DNA from: Kocuria rosea subsp. polaris
GTDB lineage: Bacteria; Actinomycetota; Actinomycetes; Actinomycetales; Micrococcaceae
NCBI RefSeq assembly: GCF_001483755.1
Contig: NZ_LQBK01000002.1
Span: forward strand, 278,217 to 342,216
Direction of reading: 5' to 3'
Length of the DNA stretch: 64,000 bases
In this document: piece by piece, positions 42,526 through 50,863 of the stretch
Layout of the letters: each line of letters begins with the position of its first letter
Position numbering within the stretch: the first letter of the stretch is position 1
Position numbers and translations under genes: made by a program
Notes under the pieces: model-generated
What the model was told of the DNA's origin: nothing
What the model saw: only the letters and a program-made list of their open reading frames with translations
The model's database searches: none

Positions 42526-43611
42526 GTGGCTCTTACTATCGGAATCGTCGGACTGCCCAACGTCGGCAAGTCCACCCTGTTCAACGCGCTGACCCGCAAC
42601 ACCGTCCTGGCGGCGAACTACCCGTTCGCGACCATCGAGCCGAACATCGGCGTGGTCAACCTGCCGGACCCGCGGCTGGACCGGCTCGCGGAGATCCACG
42701 GCTCGGACCGGATCCTGCACGCGACCGTGTCCTTCGTGGACATCGCCGGCATCGTCAAGGGCGCCTCCGAGGGGGAGGGCCTGGGCAACCAGTTCCTCGC
42801 CAACATCCGCGAGGCCCACGCGATCGCCCAGGTGGTGCGCGCGTTCGACGACCCGGACGTCATCCACGTCGACGGCGAGGTCGACCCCGCCTCGGACATG
42901 GAGACCATCAACACCGAGCTGATCCTCGCCGACCTGCAGACCCTCGAGAACGCGATCCCGCGCCTCGAGAAGCAGGTCAAGATCAAGAAGGCCGACCCCG
43001 CCAAGCTCGCCGCGATGCAGCAGGCGCAGACGATCCTCGAGCGCGGGGACACCATCTTCGGCGCCGCCGAGCAGGAGAAGCTCGAGGTCGACCAGCTGCG
43101 CGACCTCAGCCTGCTCACCGCCAAGCCCTTCATCTACGTCTTCAACGCCGACGACGGCGTGCTCGGCGACGAGGCGAAGCAGCAGCAGCTGCGCGAGCTC
43201 GTGGCGCCCGCAGACGCCGTGTTCCTCGACGCGAAGCTCGAGGCCGAGCTCGTGGAGCTGGACGAGGAGGAGGCGAAGGAGATGCTGGAGATGTCCGGCC
43301 AGGACGAGGCCGGTCTCGACAAGCTCGCCCGCACGGGCTTCCACACCCTCGGGCTGCAGACCTACCTCACCGCCGGGCCCAAGGAGTCGCGGGCCTGGAC
43401 CATCCCCGTGGGCGCCACCGCTCCGCAGGCCGCCGGCGTCATCCACACCGACTTCGAGCGCGGCTTCATCAAGGCCGAGATCGTCTCCTTCGAGGACCTC
43501 GACGCCGCCGGCTCCATGGCCGACGCCAAGGCCGCCGGCAAGGTCCGGATCGAGGGCAAGGACTACGTCATGCGCGACGGCGACGTGGTGGAGTTCCGCT
43601 TCAACGTCTGA
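42526..43611 (+). CDS. ychF: Redox-regulated ATPase YchF
   Basis: This 361-residue Obg-like P-loop protein is exactly the usual length. The N-terminal G domain starts ALTIGIVGLPNVGKSTLFNA, with FATIEPNIG and DIAGIVKGASEGEGLGNQF (the position of G3). A coiled-coil insertion and the TGS domain follow, ending VMRDGDVVEFRFNV. YchF binds ATP rather than GTP and associates with ribosomes. GTG 42526 follows TAGGAT (42512-42517) by eight bases, so the mRNA is likely leaderless. It is convergent with the arfB-like gene. Confidence 0.97.
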   Translation: MALTIGIVGLPNVGKSTLFNALTRNTVLAANYPFATIEPNIGVVNLPDPRLDRLAEIHGSDRILHATVSFVDIAGIVKGASEGEGLGNQFLANIREAHAIAQVVRAFDDPDVIHVDGEVDPASDMETINTELILADLQTLENAIPRLEKQVKIKKADPAKLAAMQQAQTILERGDTIFGAAEQEKLEVDQLRDLSLLTAKPFIYVFNADDGVLGDEAKQQQLRELVAPADAVFLDAKLEAELVELDEEEAKEMLEMSGQDEAGLDKLARTGFHTLGLQTYLTAGPKESRAWTIPVGATAPQAAGVIHTDFERGFIKAEIVSFEDLDAAGSMADAKAAGKVRIEGKDYVMRDGDVVEFRFNV

Positions 43612-43641
43612 GCAGGCCGGGCGTCCGCACCGGCCCGCACG

Positions 43642-44082
43642 TCAGTCGGGGCCGGGCCGCCGGCGGTACTGCTTGGTCTCGGAGCGGCGGCGCTTTCCCT
43701 CGAGCCGCCGCCGCCGTGAGCCTCTCGTGGGCCGGGTCGCCCGCCGGACGGGGTCCGGGACCAGGGCCTCGCGCAGGAGCGTGGCCAGGCGTTGTCTCGC
43801 CGCGCTCCGGTTGCGGCGCTGCGAGCGGTGCTCCGCGGCGCTGACGGTGAGCACGGTGCCCGCGAGTCTGCCGGCGAGCCGGTCGAGCGCGAGGGCGCGC
43901 TGGCTGTCGGTCAGCGCGGTGGTCGTGGCCAGGTCCAGGGAGAGCTGCACCCGCGAGTCGGAGGTGTTGACGCCCTGGCCGCCGGGTCCCGAGGCATGGG
44001 AGAACTGCTCGAGCAGCTCTCCCACCGGCACCCGGAGGCCGCGGGGCGCTCCGGGGCCCGGGGGCACGTGCAGATCGTCCAC
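43642..44082 (-). CDS. arfB: Alternative ribosome-rescue factor / peptidyl-tRNA hydrolase ArfB
   Basis: This 146-residue release-factor-like protein has the GGQ catalytic loop in HASGPGGQGVNTSDSRV (about residues 30-46) and a basic C-terminal tail (EGKRRRSETKQYRRRPG) that enters the empty mRNA channel. It frees peptides from stalled ribosomes. GTG 44082 is chosen because GACAAT (44094-44089) lies six bases upstream; a longer in-frame start adds residues not seen in the family. It is convergent with ychF across 30 bases. Confidence 0.93.
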   Translation of the reverse strand: MDDLHVPPGPGAPRGLRVPVGELLEQFSHASGPGGQGVNTSDSRVQLSLDLATTTALTDSQRALALDRLAGRLAGTVLTVSAAEHRSQRRNRSAARQRLATLLREALVPDPVRRATRPTRGSRRRRLEGKRRRSETKQYRRRPGPD

Positions 44083-44162
44083 CCGACGATTGTCCCGCAC
44101 CCGCGGCGCCCGGGAGGCATCGGGCGGTGCGTGCGACGACGGGCGGCGCACGCACCGGCCGC

Positions 44163-44456
44163 TCACAGCTGGTAGTCGGTGTCCTCTCCCGGCGGGGCCT
44201 CCGCCTCGAGGTAGTCCTCGACGTCCACGAGGACGGCGGGGCCGGACTGCGCCACCTGCAGCGCGACGGCGAGGCTCGCCACGTCGTCCTCGGCCAGGGG
44301 CTGGTCGGGCAGGTCCACGGTGTAGCGGGCCTCTCCGTCGACGAGCACGGGGGTGATGTGGGCGGGGCCGCCCGTGAGGTCGACGACGGTCGCGGGGGCG
44401 ATCTCGTCGCCCTCCTCGGGCATCGGGCGGTCGTCGGGGGGTGCGGGAGTGCTCAT
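44163..44456 (-). CDS. Hypothetical acidic protein
   Basis: This predicted 97-residue protein is strongly acidic. It starts MSTPAPPDDRPMPEEGDE and ends EAPPGEDTDYQL. The middle (ATVVDLTGGPAHITPVLVDG and VASLAVALQVAQSGPAVLVD) looks like a small alpha-beta domain. No known family is recognised. TAGCCT (44492-44487), a short leader and an AGGACGG ribosome site precede the ATG, giving independent support that it is expressed. It lies between arfB and a LapA-domain gene, all on the minus strand. Confidence 0.6.
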   Translation of the reverse strand: MSTPAPPDDRPMPEEGDEIAPATVVDLTGGPAHITPVLVDGEARYTVDLPDQPLAEDDVASLAVALQVAQSGPAVLVDVEDYLEAEAPPGEDTDYQL

Positions 44457-44533
44457 GGGGTCCGTCCTGTCGTTCGGGGTGCTGTCAGGCTACTGCCTGT
44501 TCGGCCCCGCGCAACGGACCGGCCGGTGGGTTC

Positions 44534-44977
44534 TCAGCGCAGGGCGCGCTTGATGTCGGCGCGCTCCTTCTCCAGCTTGCGCACCCGGTGGCCCAGCCTG
44601 AAGAGCCGGACGGATCCGACGAGGCCCATGATGAGGGCGCCGGCGACGGCCGCGAGCAGCATGGCCACGCCGAGCGGGAGGCTGAACTGCCAGCCCAGGT
44701 AGGTGAACTCCGCCGCCACGTTGTTCTGCAGGATGAAGACCAGCAGCAGGACCAGGACCAGCAGGCCGAGGATCAGGGCCGTCCACATGGCCCCCGAGAC
44801 GCCCTGCTTCTGGTGCTCGTCCAGCGCGGGGTCGGTGCCGGCCCGCTGCCGGACGGCCGGTTCCCGGCCGTCCGCCGGGGGCTGCGCGGCGGAGGCGTCC
44901 GGCGCGGGGCTCCGCGGCTCGTCCCCGGGGGCGGGGGAGGGCCGGTTCGGGTCGGGGGATGCTGGGGTGCGGGCCAT
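44534..44977 (-). CDS. LapA (DUF1049) domain membrane protein
   Basis: This 147-residue protein has a proline-rich disordered N-terminus (about 1-60), two helices (about 64-85, GAMWTALILGLLVLVLLLVF, and 99-121) joined by the LapA-type ILQNNVAAEFTYLGWQFSLP loop, and a short coiled coil RVRKLEKERADIKRA at the end. LapA proteins help assemble lipopolysaccharide in Gram-negatives; in actinobacteria the role is unknown. AGGGAG precedes the ATG, and TACGGT (45033-45028) is a likely -10. Confidence 0.85.
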   Translation of the reverse strand: MARTPASPDPNRPSPAPGDEPRSPAPDASAAQPPADGREPAVRQRAGTDPALDEHQKQGVSGAMWTALILGLLVLVLLLVFILQNNVAAEFTYLGWQFSLPLGVAMLLAAVAGALIMGLVGSVRLFRLGHRVRKLEKERADIKRALR

Positions 44978-45069
44978 GACGGTTCTCTCCCTGGTCGCGG
45001 ACGGATCGCGGTGACGCTGTGCTCCTCACCGTAGTCCTGGTCGGCGCGGCGCTGAAGACCCGCCGGGGC

Positions 45070-45738
45070 TCAGCGGGCCGGGAGCTCGCGGCCGAGGAAG
45101 CGGCGCACCGTGGCGGGGAGCAGCGCGAGCGTGTCCGCCTGGCCCACGGGCCCGGACCGGCCGACCTTCAGGGCGTGGTCCGCGCCCGCCACCGGGACGA
45201 CCTCGACCGCCGGTGCGCCGGCCGCGGCGGCCTCGACCTCGTCCGCGGTGCCGAGGGCGTCCCGCGTGCCCTGCAGCACGAGCACGGGGACCTCCGGGCG
45301 CAGCAGCTCCTCGGCCCGGGAGCGCTCCGGCCGGCGCGGCGGGTGCAGGGGGAAGGCCAGGCAGACGACGGCGGACGCGCCGGTCGCGCCGGCCGTCCGG
45401 CACGCCACGCGCGCGCCCGCGCTGCGGCCCCCGACGACGACGGGCACCCCGGCGGCCAGTTCGGTCACAGCCGGCAGGGCGGCCAGCCACCCGATGTCGA
45501 GGGCGGCCGGGCGCGGTGCGACCCTCCGGCCGGCCAGGACCCACGGCTGCTCGTGGCGCACGACCGTGACACCGTGGCGGGGGAGCTCCTCGGCGAGCAC
45601 GGCGAGGTCGGGGGCTCCGGCGCCCCCGCCCGCGCCGTGCCCGAGCCACAGCAGGGCCGCGGGGTCCTCGGCGGGGGAGACCAGCAGGCGTCCCGGGCCG
45701 GTCTCGGTGGGCACGGTCAGCTCGGTCGGTCGGGGCAT
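45070..45738 (-). CDS. Alpha/beta hydrolase (dienelactone-hydrolase-like)
   Basis: This 222-residue hydrolase has the oxyanion region LLWLGHGAGGGAGAPD, the nucleophile elbow GGRSAGARVA (Ser near residue 117), an acid in LVLQGTRDALG and the histidine in GADHALKVGR. This is the KANL3/Tex30-like family pattern. The substrate is unknown. ATG 45738 has TACCGT (45751-45746) seven bases upstream, a leaderless arrangement. It is divergent from mug across 141 bases. Confidence 0.88.
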   Translation of the reverse strand: MPRPTELTVPTETGPGRLLVSPAEDPAALLWLGHGAGGGAGAPDLAVLAEELPRHGVTVVRHEQPWVLAGRRVAPRPAALDIGWLAALPAVTELAAGVPVVVGGRSAGARVACRTAGATGASAVVCLAFPLHPPRRPERSRAEELLRPEVPVLVLQGTRDALGTADEVEAAAAGAPAVEVVPVAGADHALKVGRSGPVGQADTLALLPATVRRFLGRELPAR

Positions 45739-45879
45739 GGCCTCCACGGTAGCCGGGCGGCCGTCGCCGTGCGGGGCGCACGGCCCCCGGCCCCGCGGGG
45801 GACCCCGCGCGGAGGCGCCGGTCCGCCGCCCCGGCCCGGCGGGTGCCCGCCGGACCGGGCCGGGGCCTAGCATGTCGGC

Positions 45880-46488
45880 ATGGCATCCCCGCACGCGTCC
45901 GGCGGCGCCCGGCCCGGCCGGGCGGACCTCGAGGCCGCCCGGAACACGACCCTGCCCGACCTGCTGGGCCCGGACGTGCGGCTGCTGATCTGCGGCATCA
46001 ACCCGAGCCTGTGGGCCGCCGCCACCCAGGCGCACTTCGCCCGGCCCGGCAACCGGTTCTGGCCGGCCCTGCACGACGCCGGGCTCACGGGCCGGCTCGT
46101 GGACTGCTCGGCCGGGATGCGCGCGGAGGACCGGCAGCACGTGCTGGACCGGGGCCTCGGCATCACGAACCTGGTGCGCCGGGCCACGGCCCGGGCCGAC
46201 GAGCTGGACCCGGCCGAGTTCGTGGCCGGCCGGCAGCGGCTGGCCGAGCTCGTGGCCGAGCTGCGCCCCGCCGTCGTCGCGGTCGCCGGCGTCACCGCCT
46301 ACCGTCACGCCTTCGCGGAGCCGAGGGCCGCGCTCGGGCGCCAGGACCGGGACCTGGCCGGGGCGCAGCTCTGGGCGCTGCCCAGCCCCAGCGGGCTCAA
46401 CGCCCACGCGTCCCGGGCGGGCCTGGCCGCCGCGTTCGCCGAGGCGGGACGGGCGGCGGGCCTCCTGCCCGCCCGGCCGCTCCCGTGA
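45880..46488 (+). CDS. mug: G/U mismatch-specific DNA glycosylase
   Basis: This 202-residue Mug/TDG family glycosylase removes uracil or ethenocytosine opposite guanine. The catalytic motif LICGINPSLWAAAT places the active-site asparagine in GINPS (about residue 46). GNRFWPALHDAGLTG and the second motif LPSPSGLNAHAS contact DNA. TAGCAT (45868-45873) ends six bases before the ATG. It is convergent with zupT across 17 bases. Confidence 0.93.
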   Translation: MASPHASGGARPGRADLEAARNTTLPDLLGPDVRLLICGINPSLWAAATQAHFARPGNRFWPALHDAGLTGRLVDCSAGMRAEDRQHVLDRGLGITNLVRRATARADELDPAEFVAGRQRLAELVAELRPAVVAVAGVTAYRHAFAEPRAALGRQDRDLAGAQLWALPSPSGLNAHASRAGLAAAFAEAGRAAGLLPARPLP

Positions 46489-46505
46489 CCGGCCGCGGCG
46501 GCGGC

Positions 46506-47291
46506 TCAGACGAAGAGGAGCAGGCTCACGGCCATGACCGCCATCCCGGCCACCAGCCCGTAGACCGACAGGTGGTGCTCGCCGTACTCCTGGGCCGTGG
46601 GCAGCAGCTTGTCCAGGGAGATGAAGACCATGATCCCGGCCACGCCCGCGAACACCACGCCGAAGACGACGTCGTCGAGGAACGGCCGCAGGACGAGGTA
46701 CCCGAGCACCCCGCCGACCGGTTCCGCGAGGCCCGAGAGGAACGCCCAGCGGAACGCCCTCCGGCGGTTGCCCGTGGCGTGGTAGATCGGCACCGCCACG
46801 GAGATCCCCTCGGGGATGTTGTGCAGGGCGATGGCCACCACCACCGGGATCGCCACGGACGGCTCCTGCATGGCCACCACGAAGGTCGCGAAGCCCTCGG
46901 GGAAGTTGTGGATCGCGATCGCCACCGCGGTCATCGTGCCCATCCGCATGAGCCGGCGCTGCCGTCCGGCGTCGTCGTGCGGGTACTCGTGCGGATTGGC
47001 CCGGGCGGGCACGAGCCGGTCGATCACCGCGATCAGGGCGATGCCCCCGAAGAACCCGCCCGCCGTGGCCCACGCCCCGGAGCGCTCTCCGAGCTCCGCG
47101 ACCAGGGCGACCTGGGCCTTGACGAAGATCTCGATCATGGACACGTAGATCATCACGCCGGCCGAGAAGCCGAGGCTCACCGCCAGGAACTTCGCGTCCG
47201 TGCGCCGGGTGACCAGGGACAGGAAGGCGCCCGCCCCGGTGGCCAGACCCGCGAACAGCGTCAGGCCGAAGGCGAACAGCAGCTCGTTCAC
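46506..47291 (-). CDS. zupT: ZIP family metal transporter ZupT
   Basis: This 261-residue ZIP transporter has eight helices. The metal-binding motifs HNFPEG and HNIPEG in helices IV and V are intact (VAIAIHNFPEGFATF and VAIALHNIPEGISVAV). It imports zinc and possibly iron or manganese. A TAGACT box lies about 43 bases upstream of the ATG on the minus strand. No Zur-like operator was recognised. It is convergent with mug and divergent from the aminoglycoside-kinase relative. Confidence 0.93.
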   Translation of the reverse strand: MNELLFAFGLTLFAGLATGAGAFLSLVTRRTDAKFLAVSLGFSAGVMIYVSMIEIFVKAQVALVAELGERSGAWATAGGFFGGIALIAVIDRLVPARANPHEYPHDDAGRQRRLMRMGTMTAVAIAIHNFPEGFATFVVAMQEPSVAIPVVVAIALHNIPEGISVAVPIYHATGNRRRAFRWAFLSGLAEPVGGVLGYLVLRPFLDDVVFGVVFAGVAGIMVFISLDKLLPTAQEYGEHHLSVYGLVAGMAVMAVSLLLFV

Positions 47292-47392
47292 GGGCGGGTC
47301 GACTCCGTTCCTGACCGGGGTGGGGCGCTCGCAGTCTAGCGAACGGGACGGGCGCCCCCGGCCGCCGCCCGGCGGTGGGCCACAATGGCCGG

Positions 47393-48271
47393 ATGACGAC
47401 GTCCACCGGAAGCACCGCGGGAGCGCACGGCCGCCCGCCGGCCCTCCTCGCCGACCGGTACACGGCCGCGTGGGAGCTGGTCCCCGACGGGCCCGCGCGG
47501 GACGACGACGGGGCCCTGGTCCAGCCGGTGCGCACCCGCGCCGGGGAACCGGCCGTGCTGCGGCTGGCCCCGCCGCGGCCCGGCGCCGAGCACGAGCACC
47601 TGGCCCTGCGCGTGTGGGCCGGCCGCGGGGCCGTGCGGCTGCTCCGGGCGGAGCCGGCGGACCGGGCGCTGCTGCTCGAGCGCACCGCCGACCGGGACCT
47701 GCACGCCCTGCCGGTCCTGGAGGCCTGCCGCGTGCTCGGCGAGCTGACCCGCGTCCTCGCCCGGCCGCCGCGGCCCCCGTTCCCGCGCCTGTCGGGGACG
47801 GCCCGGCGGTGGCAGGCGGAGCTGGCGGGGGCCGCGGAGCTGGACGCCCGGTTCCCGCGCCGCTTCCGCCTGCAGGCCGTCAAGAGCCTCGAGCGGCTCC
47901 GGCGCGACGACCTGGACGCGGCGCTCGTGCACCAGGACCTGCACTACGGGGCCGTGCGCGCGTCGGCGCGCGCCCCGTGGCTGGCCACGGGGGCCGACGC
48001 GGTGGTCGGGACCCCGGAGTTCGCGCTGGTCCCAGCCCTGTGGCACCGCGCGGAGGAGGCCGGCCGCGGCGGGGCGCTGGCCGCGGCCCTGGCGGACCGG
48101 ATGGAGGCCCTCGTCCTGGCGGCCGGCGCCGACGAGGAGCGGCTCCGGGCGTGGACGCTCGTCCGGTGCACGGTGGCGGCCCGGGACGAGGTCCTCCGCC
48201 CCACCGGCGCCGCGCACCGGGAGATCAGCCGGCTGGTCCAGCTGTGCAAGGCCGTGCAGCGGGGCGCGTGA
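47393..48271 (+). CDS. APH(6)-family kinase relative with degenerate active site
   Basis: This 292-residue protein is related to streptomycin 6-kinases, with WELVPDGPARDDDGALVQPVR, AVLRLAPPRPGAEHEH and the ending DEVLRPTGAAHREISRLV. The catalytic region reads VHQDLHYGAV. The base Asp182 is kept, but the metal-binding asparagine of HGDLHxxNV is Ala187. The following IDP is replaced by TGA (199-201), and GDPAFD by GTPEFA. Two Mg ligands are therefore missing and kinase activity is doubtful. CACAAT (47381-47386) precedes the ATG by six bases. It is followed by a hairpin shared with the convergent DUF1275 gene. Confidence 0.75.
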   Translation: MTTSTGSTAGAHGRPPALLADRYTAAWELVPDGPARDDDGALVQPVRTRAGEPAVLRLAPPRPGAEHEHLALRVWAGRGAVRLLRAEPADRALLLERTADRDLHALPVLEACRVLGELTRVLARPPRPPFPRLSGTARRWQAELAGAAELDARFPRRFRLQAVKSLERLRRDDLDAALVHQDLHYGAVRASARAPWLATGADAVVGTPEFALVPALWHRAEEAGRGGALAAALADRMEALVLAAGADEERLRAWTLVRCTVAARDEVLRPTGAAHREISRLVQLCKAVQRGA

Positions 48272-48304
48272 GCCGCCCGAGCCCCGGGCCGGGGCTCAGG
48301 CGGC
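48272..48304. terminator. Shared hairpin between APH-like and DUF1275 genes
   Basis: GCCGCCCGAGCCCC and GGGGCTCAGGCGGC form a 14-base stem with one mismatch and a 5-base loop. It starts right after the APH-like stop and reaches into the last codons of the convergent gene. Confidence 0.7.
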
Positions 48305-49048
48305 GGGGGAGCGGCGGAAGCCCAGGTCCGCGGCGAGCGGGCGCCACGCCGCCACGAGCAGGGCGAGCGCGGTGGGCACGAGGACCGGGAAGCCCATCGC
48401 CAGGTAGCCCAGGGCCCCGAGCACCCCGCCGGCGAAGAAGAGTCCCACGAGCGCGGCCAGCAGCCTGAGCTTCCCGGCGTCGCCGGTCACCGGGTCCGCG
48501 TCCGCGAGCCGGTTGCGGTAGAGGAACTTGCCGAGCTCGATGCCGATGTCCGTGACCATGCCCGTCACGTGGGTGGTGCGGATCGTGGCGCCCGAGATCT
48601 TGGTGATGACCGCGTTCTGCAGCCCCATGGTGAAGGCGAGCACCGGGACGAACAGCAGGTCCCGGTGCTCCCAGGTCAGGCTCTCCGCCAGCAGGCCGAA
48701 GCCGAGCATGAGCAGGCCCTCCAGCAGCAGGACGTTGGCGTAGCGGCTGTGCAGCCCGCGGCGCCGCGCCCAGTTGAACATCAGCGCGCAGCACGCGGCC
48801 CCGCCCGTGAACGCGGCCACGGCCAGCGCGCCGAGCGCCACGAGCCGCAGGTCGCCCAGCACGAGGTGGTCGGCCACCATCGCGGTGAGCCCCGTCATGT
48901 GGGAGGTGTACACGGCCACGGCCACGAATCCCACGGAGTTGAGCACCCCGGCCACCAGCGCGAGCAGGTAGGCGAGGTGCCGGTTGAGGGCGGGGGTGCG
49001 GCGGGGTCCCGCGACGTTGAGCAGATAGCGGTCGATCCGGGCCCTCAT
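48296..49048 (-). CDS. DUF1275 (YoaK) family membrane protein
   Basis: This 250-residue protein has six to seven helices. VAGVLNSVGFVAVAVYTSHMTGL and GLQNAVITKISGATIRTTHVTGM are the signature blocks of the DUF1275/YoaK family, whose function is unknown. TAGGCT (49060-49055) ends six bases before the ATG. It is convergent with the kinase relative and follows the KefC-like antiporter on the same strand, in the opposite order to an operon-style overlap, so it is probably independently transcribed. Confidence 0.9.
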   Translation of the reverse strand: MRARIDRYLLNVAGPRRTPALNRHLAYLLALVAGVLNSVGFVAVAVYTSHMTGLTAMVADHLVLGDLRLVALGALAVAAFTGGAACCALMFNWARRRGLHSRYANVLLLEGLLMLGFGLLAESLTWEHRDLLFVPVLAFTMGLQNAVITKISGATIRTTHVTGMVTDIGIELGKFLYRNRLADADPVTGDAGKLRLLAALVGLFFAGGVLGALGYLAMGFPVLVPTALALLVAAWRPLAADLGFRRSPAA

Positions 49049-49115
49049 GCCGCGAGCCTAGCCCGCCGCGCCGGGGAGCGGGCCGCCGCCCGGGCCGGGC
49101 CGGGGCGCCCGGCGG

Positions 49116-50699
49116 TCAGTCGGAGCGGTTGCCGAGCGCCTCGACGGTCTCCGCGGCCAGGGCGAGGCCGGCACCGCTGTAGAGGTTGAAGACCGTGCGG
49201 ACCCCGTGCCCGCGCAGCTCCTGCACCTCGTCGTCGTACTGGGCCACGGCGGCCACGGCCCCCGCGAACCCCGACTCCGTGAGCTGGCGCAGGGCCACGA
49301 GGATGGAGCCGTGGAAGGGCATGGCCAGTACCGCGATCCGCACGTGGCCGGTCGCGATCACCCGTTCCCAGAACTCCTGGTCGGTCGCGTCGGCCTCCTG
49401 GACGTCGAAGCCCTGCGACTGCAGCCGCGCCACACGGTCCGTGGCGTTCTCGATGCCCACCACGGCGAATCCGTGCTCGTCGGCGAGCTCCCGGTAGGCC
49501 GCCTGCCCCACCCGGCCCATGCCGAGCACCAGGACCTCGGCGTGGCCGATGTCGATGGGGCGGTCCTCCGGGTGCAGCTTCTCGTCGGGGTGCTCCGGCA
49601 GCCGCCGGGCGAGGACGCTGGTCAGGGAGGAGCCGCGCCGGTTGACGAGGGCCGAGACCACGAAGCTCAGGGCGACCGCCACGGAGAGCATCACCAGCCA
49701 GTCCTCGTCGAACATCCCGGCCGAGACCCCGATGGCCCCCACGATCAGGGCGAACTCGGAGTGGTTGCCCAGGGCCAGGCCGGTCCGCAGCGACGTGCGT
49801 CGGCGCAGCCCGAACCCCCAGAGCAGGAGCACGAACAGCATCGCCTGGACCGGGAGGAGGGCCAGCAGCAGCGCGCCCATGGTGACCATCTCGAGGGTCG
49901 GCATCCCGTGGAAGCCGATCGAGACGAAGAAGGCGACCAGCAGGAGGTCCTTGAGGGTGAACAGGGTGCGGGACAGCTCCCCGGCGTTGGCGTGCGAGGC
50001 CAGGAGCATGCCGACCAGCAGCGCCCCGAGATCCCCCTTGAGGCCCACCGAGGAGAAGGCGATGTAGCCGGGCACCAGGGCCATGACGATCCCGAACAGG
50101 GCCTGCAGCTCCCCGTGCCCGATCCGGTCCCAGATCCGGCGGAACAGCCACGCCGCCGGGAGCAGCAGCAGCAGGGCCGCGGCCCACGGGCTCGGGGGGT
50201 GCTCGCTCGTGACCGTGATGAACGCGACGGCGGCGATGTCCTGGATGATGAGGATGCCGATCGCCACGCGCCCGTAGAGGGACGTGGTCTCGCTGCGCTC
50301 CTCGAGCACCTTGAACACCAGCACGGTGCTGGAGAAGGACAGAGCGAATCCGGCCAGCAGCAGCGCGCGGAGGTTCTCGCCCGGCAGCTGCAGTCCCACC
50401 AGCATGAGCACGCCCAGGAACCCCGCTCCGAGGGCCGTGCTGAGGACCATGTGGATCCCGGCGGTCCCCCAGATCTCCTTGCGCAGCAGCGAGCGGGCGT
50501 CGAGCTTGAGGCCGATGCCGAACAGCATCAGGGTCACCCCGACGTCGGCCAGCTGGTCGAGCTCGGGGAGCCGCTCCACGCCCAGGCCGTTGAGCACGAA
50601 GCCCGCGGCCAGGAAGCCCACCAGGGGCGGCAGCCGGAGCAGGACCGCGAGGGCGCCGGCGCCGAAGGCGACGACCAGGTACACGGCGACCGTTGTCAC
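49116..50699 (-). CDS. CPA2 family potassium/proton antiporter (KefC-like)
   Basis: This 527-residue transporter has about twelve helices (residues 1-375) with the exchanger signature of CPA2 proteins, including VGVTLMLFGIGLKLDARSLL and GFALSFSSTVLVFKVLEERS. A C-terminal RCK/TrkA-N nucleotide-binding domain follows (VLVLGMGRVGQAAYRELADE, then VVGIENATDRV). It exchanges K+ or Na+ for protons, gated by NAD(H) or glutathione-like ligands in relatives; the gating ligand here is unknown. The start is GTG 50699. It is divergent from the MFS gene. Confidence 0.92.
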   Translation of the reverse strand: MTTVAVYLVVAFGAGALAVLLRLPPLVGFLAAGFVLNGLGVERLPELDQLADVGVTLMLFGIGLKLDARSLLRKEIWGTAGIHMVLSTALGAGFLGVLMLVGLQLPGENLRALLLAGFALSFSSTVLVFKVLEERSETTSLYGRVAIGILIIQDIAAVAFITVTSEHPPSPWAAALLLLLPAAWLFRRIWDRIGHGELQALFGIVMALVPGYIAFSSVGLKGDLGALLVGMLLASHANAGELSRTLFTLKDLLLVAFFVSIGFHGMPTLEMVTMGALLLALLPVQAMLFVLLLWGFGLRRRTSLRTGLALGNHSEFALIVGAIGVSAGMFDEDWLVMLSVAVALSFVVSALVNRRGSSLTSVLARRLPEHPDEKLHPEDRPIDIGHAEVLVLGMGRVGQAAYRELADEHGFAVVGIENATDRVARLQSQGFDVQEADATDQEFWERVIATGHVRIAVLAMPFHGSILVALRQLTESGFAGAVAAVAQYDDEVQELRGHGVRTVFNLYSGAGLALAAETVEALGNRSD

Positions 50700-50863
50700 A
50701 GCAGGCTCCCTCGCCGGGCCGGTGGGTGGGGACCCCTCCAGTCTAGGGGCGCGGCGGAGCCCGGGCGGGGCCGGGACGGCATGCGCCGGTCCGCCCGGCG
50801 GCGCCCGGTCCGCCGAGCGCCTACAGTGGTCGCAGCACGGGGCGGCGAGGGAAGGACCGGAGC

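Noticed and set aside
47393..48271. Functional streptomycin resistance gene
   Set aside because: Key metal-binding residues of the kinase site are replaced, so resistance should not be assumed.
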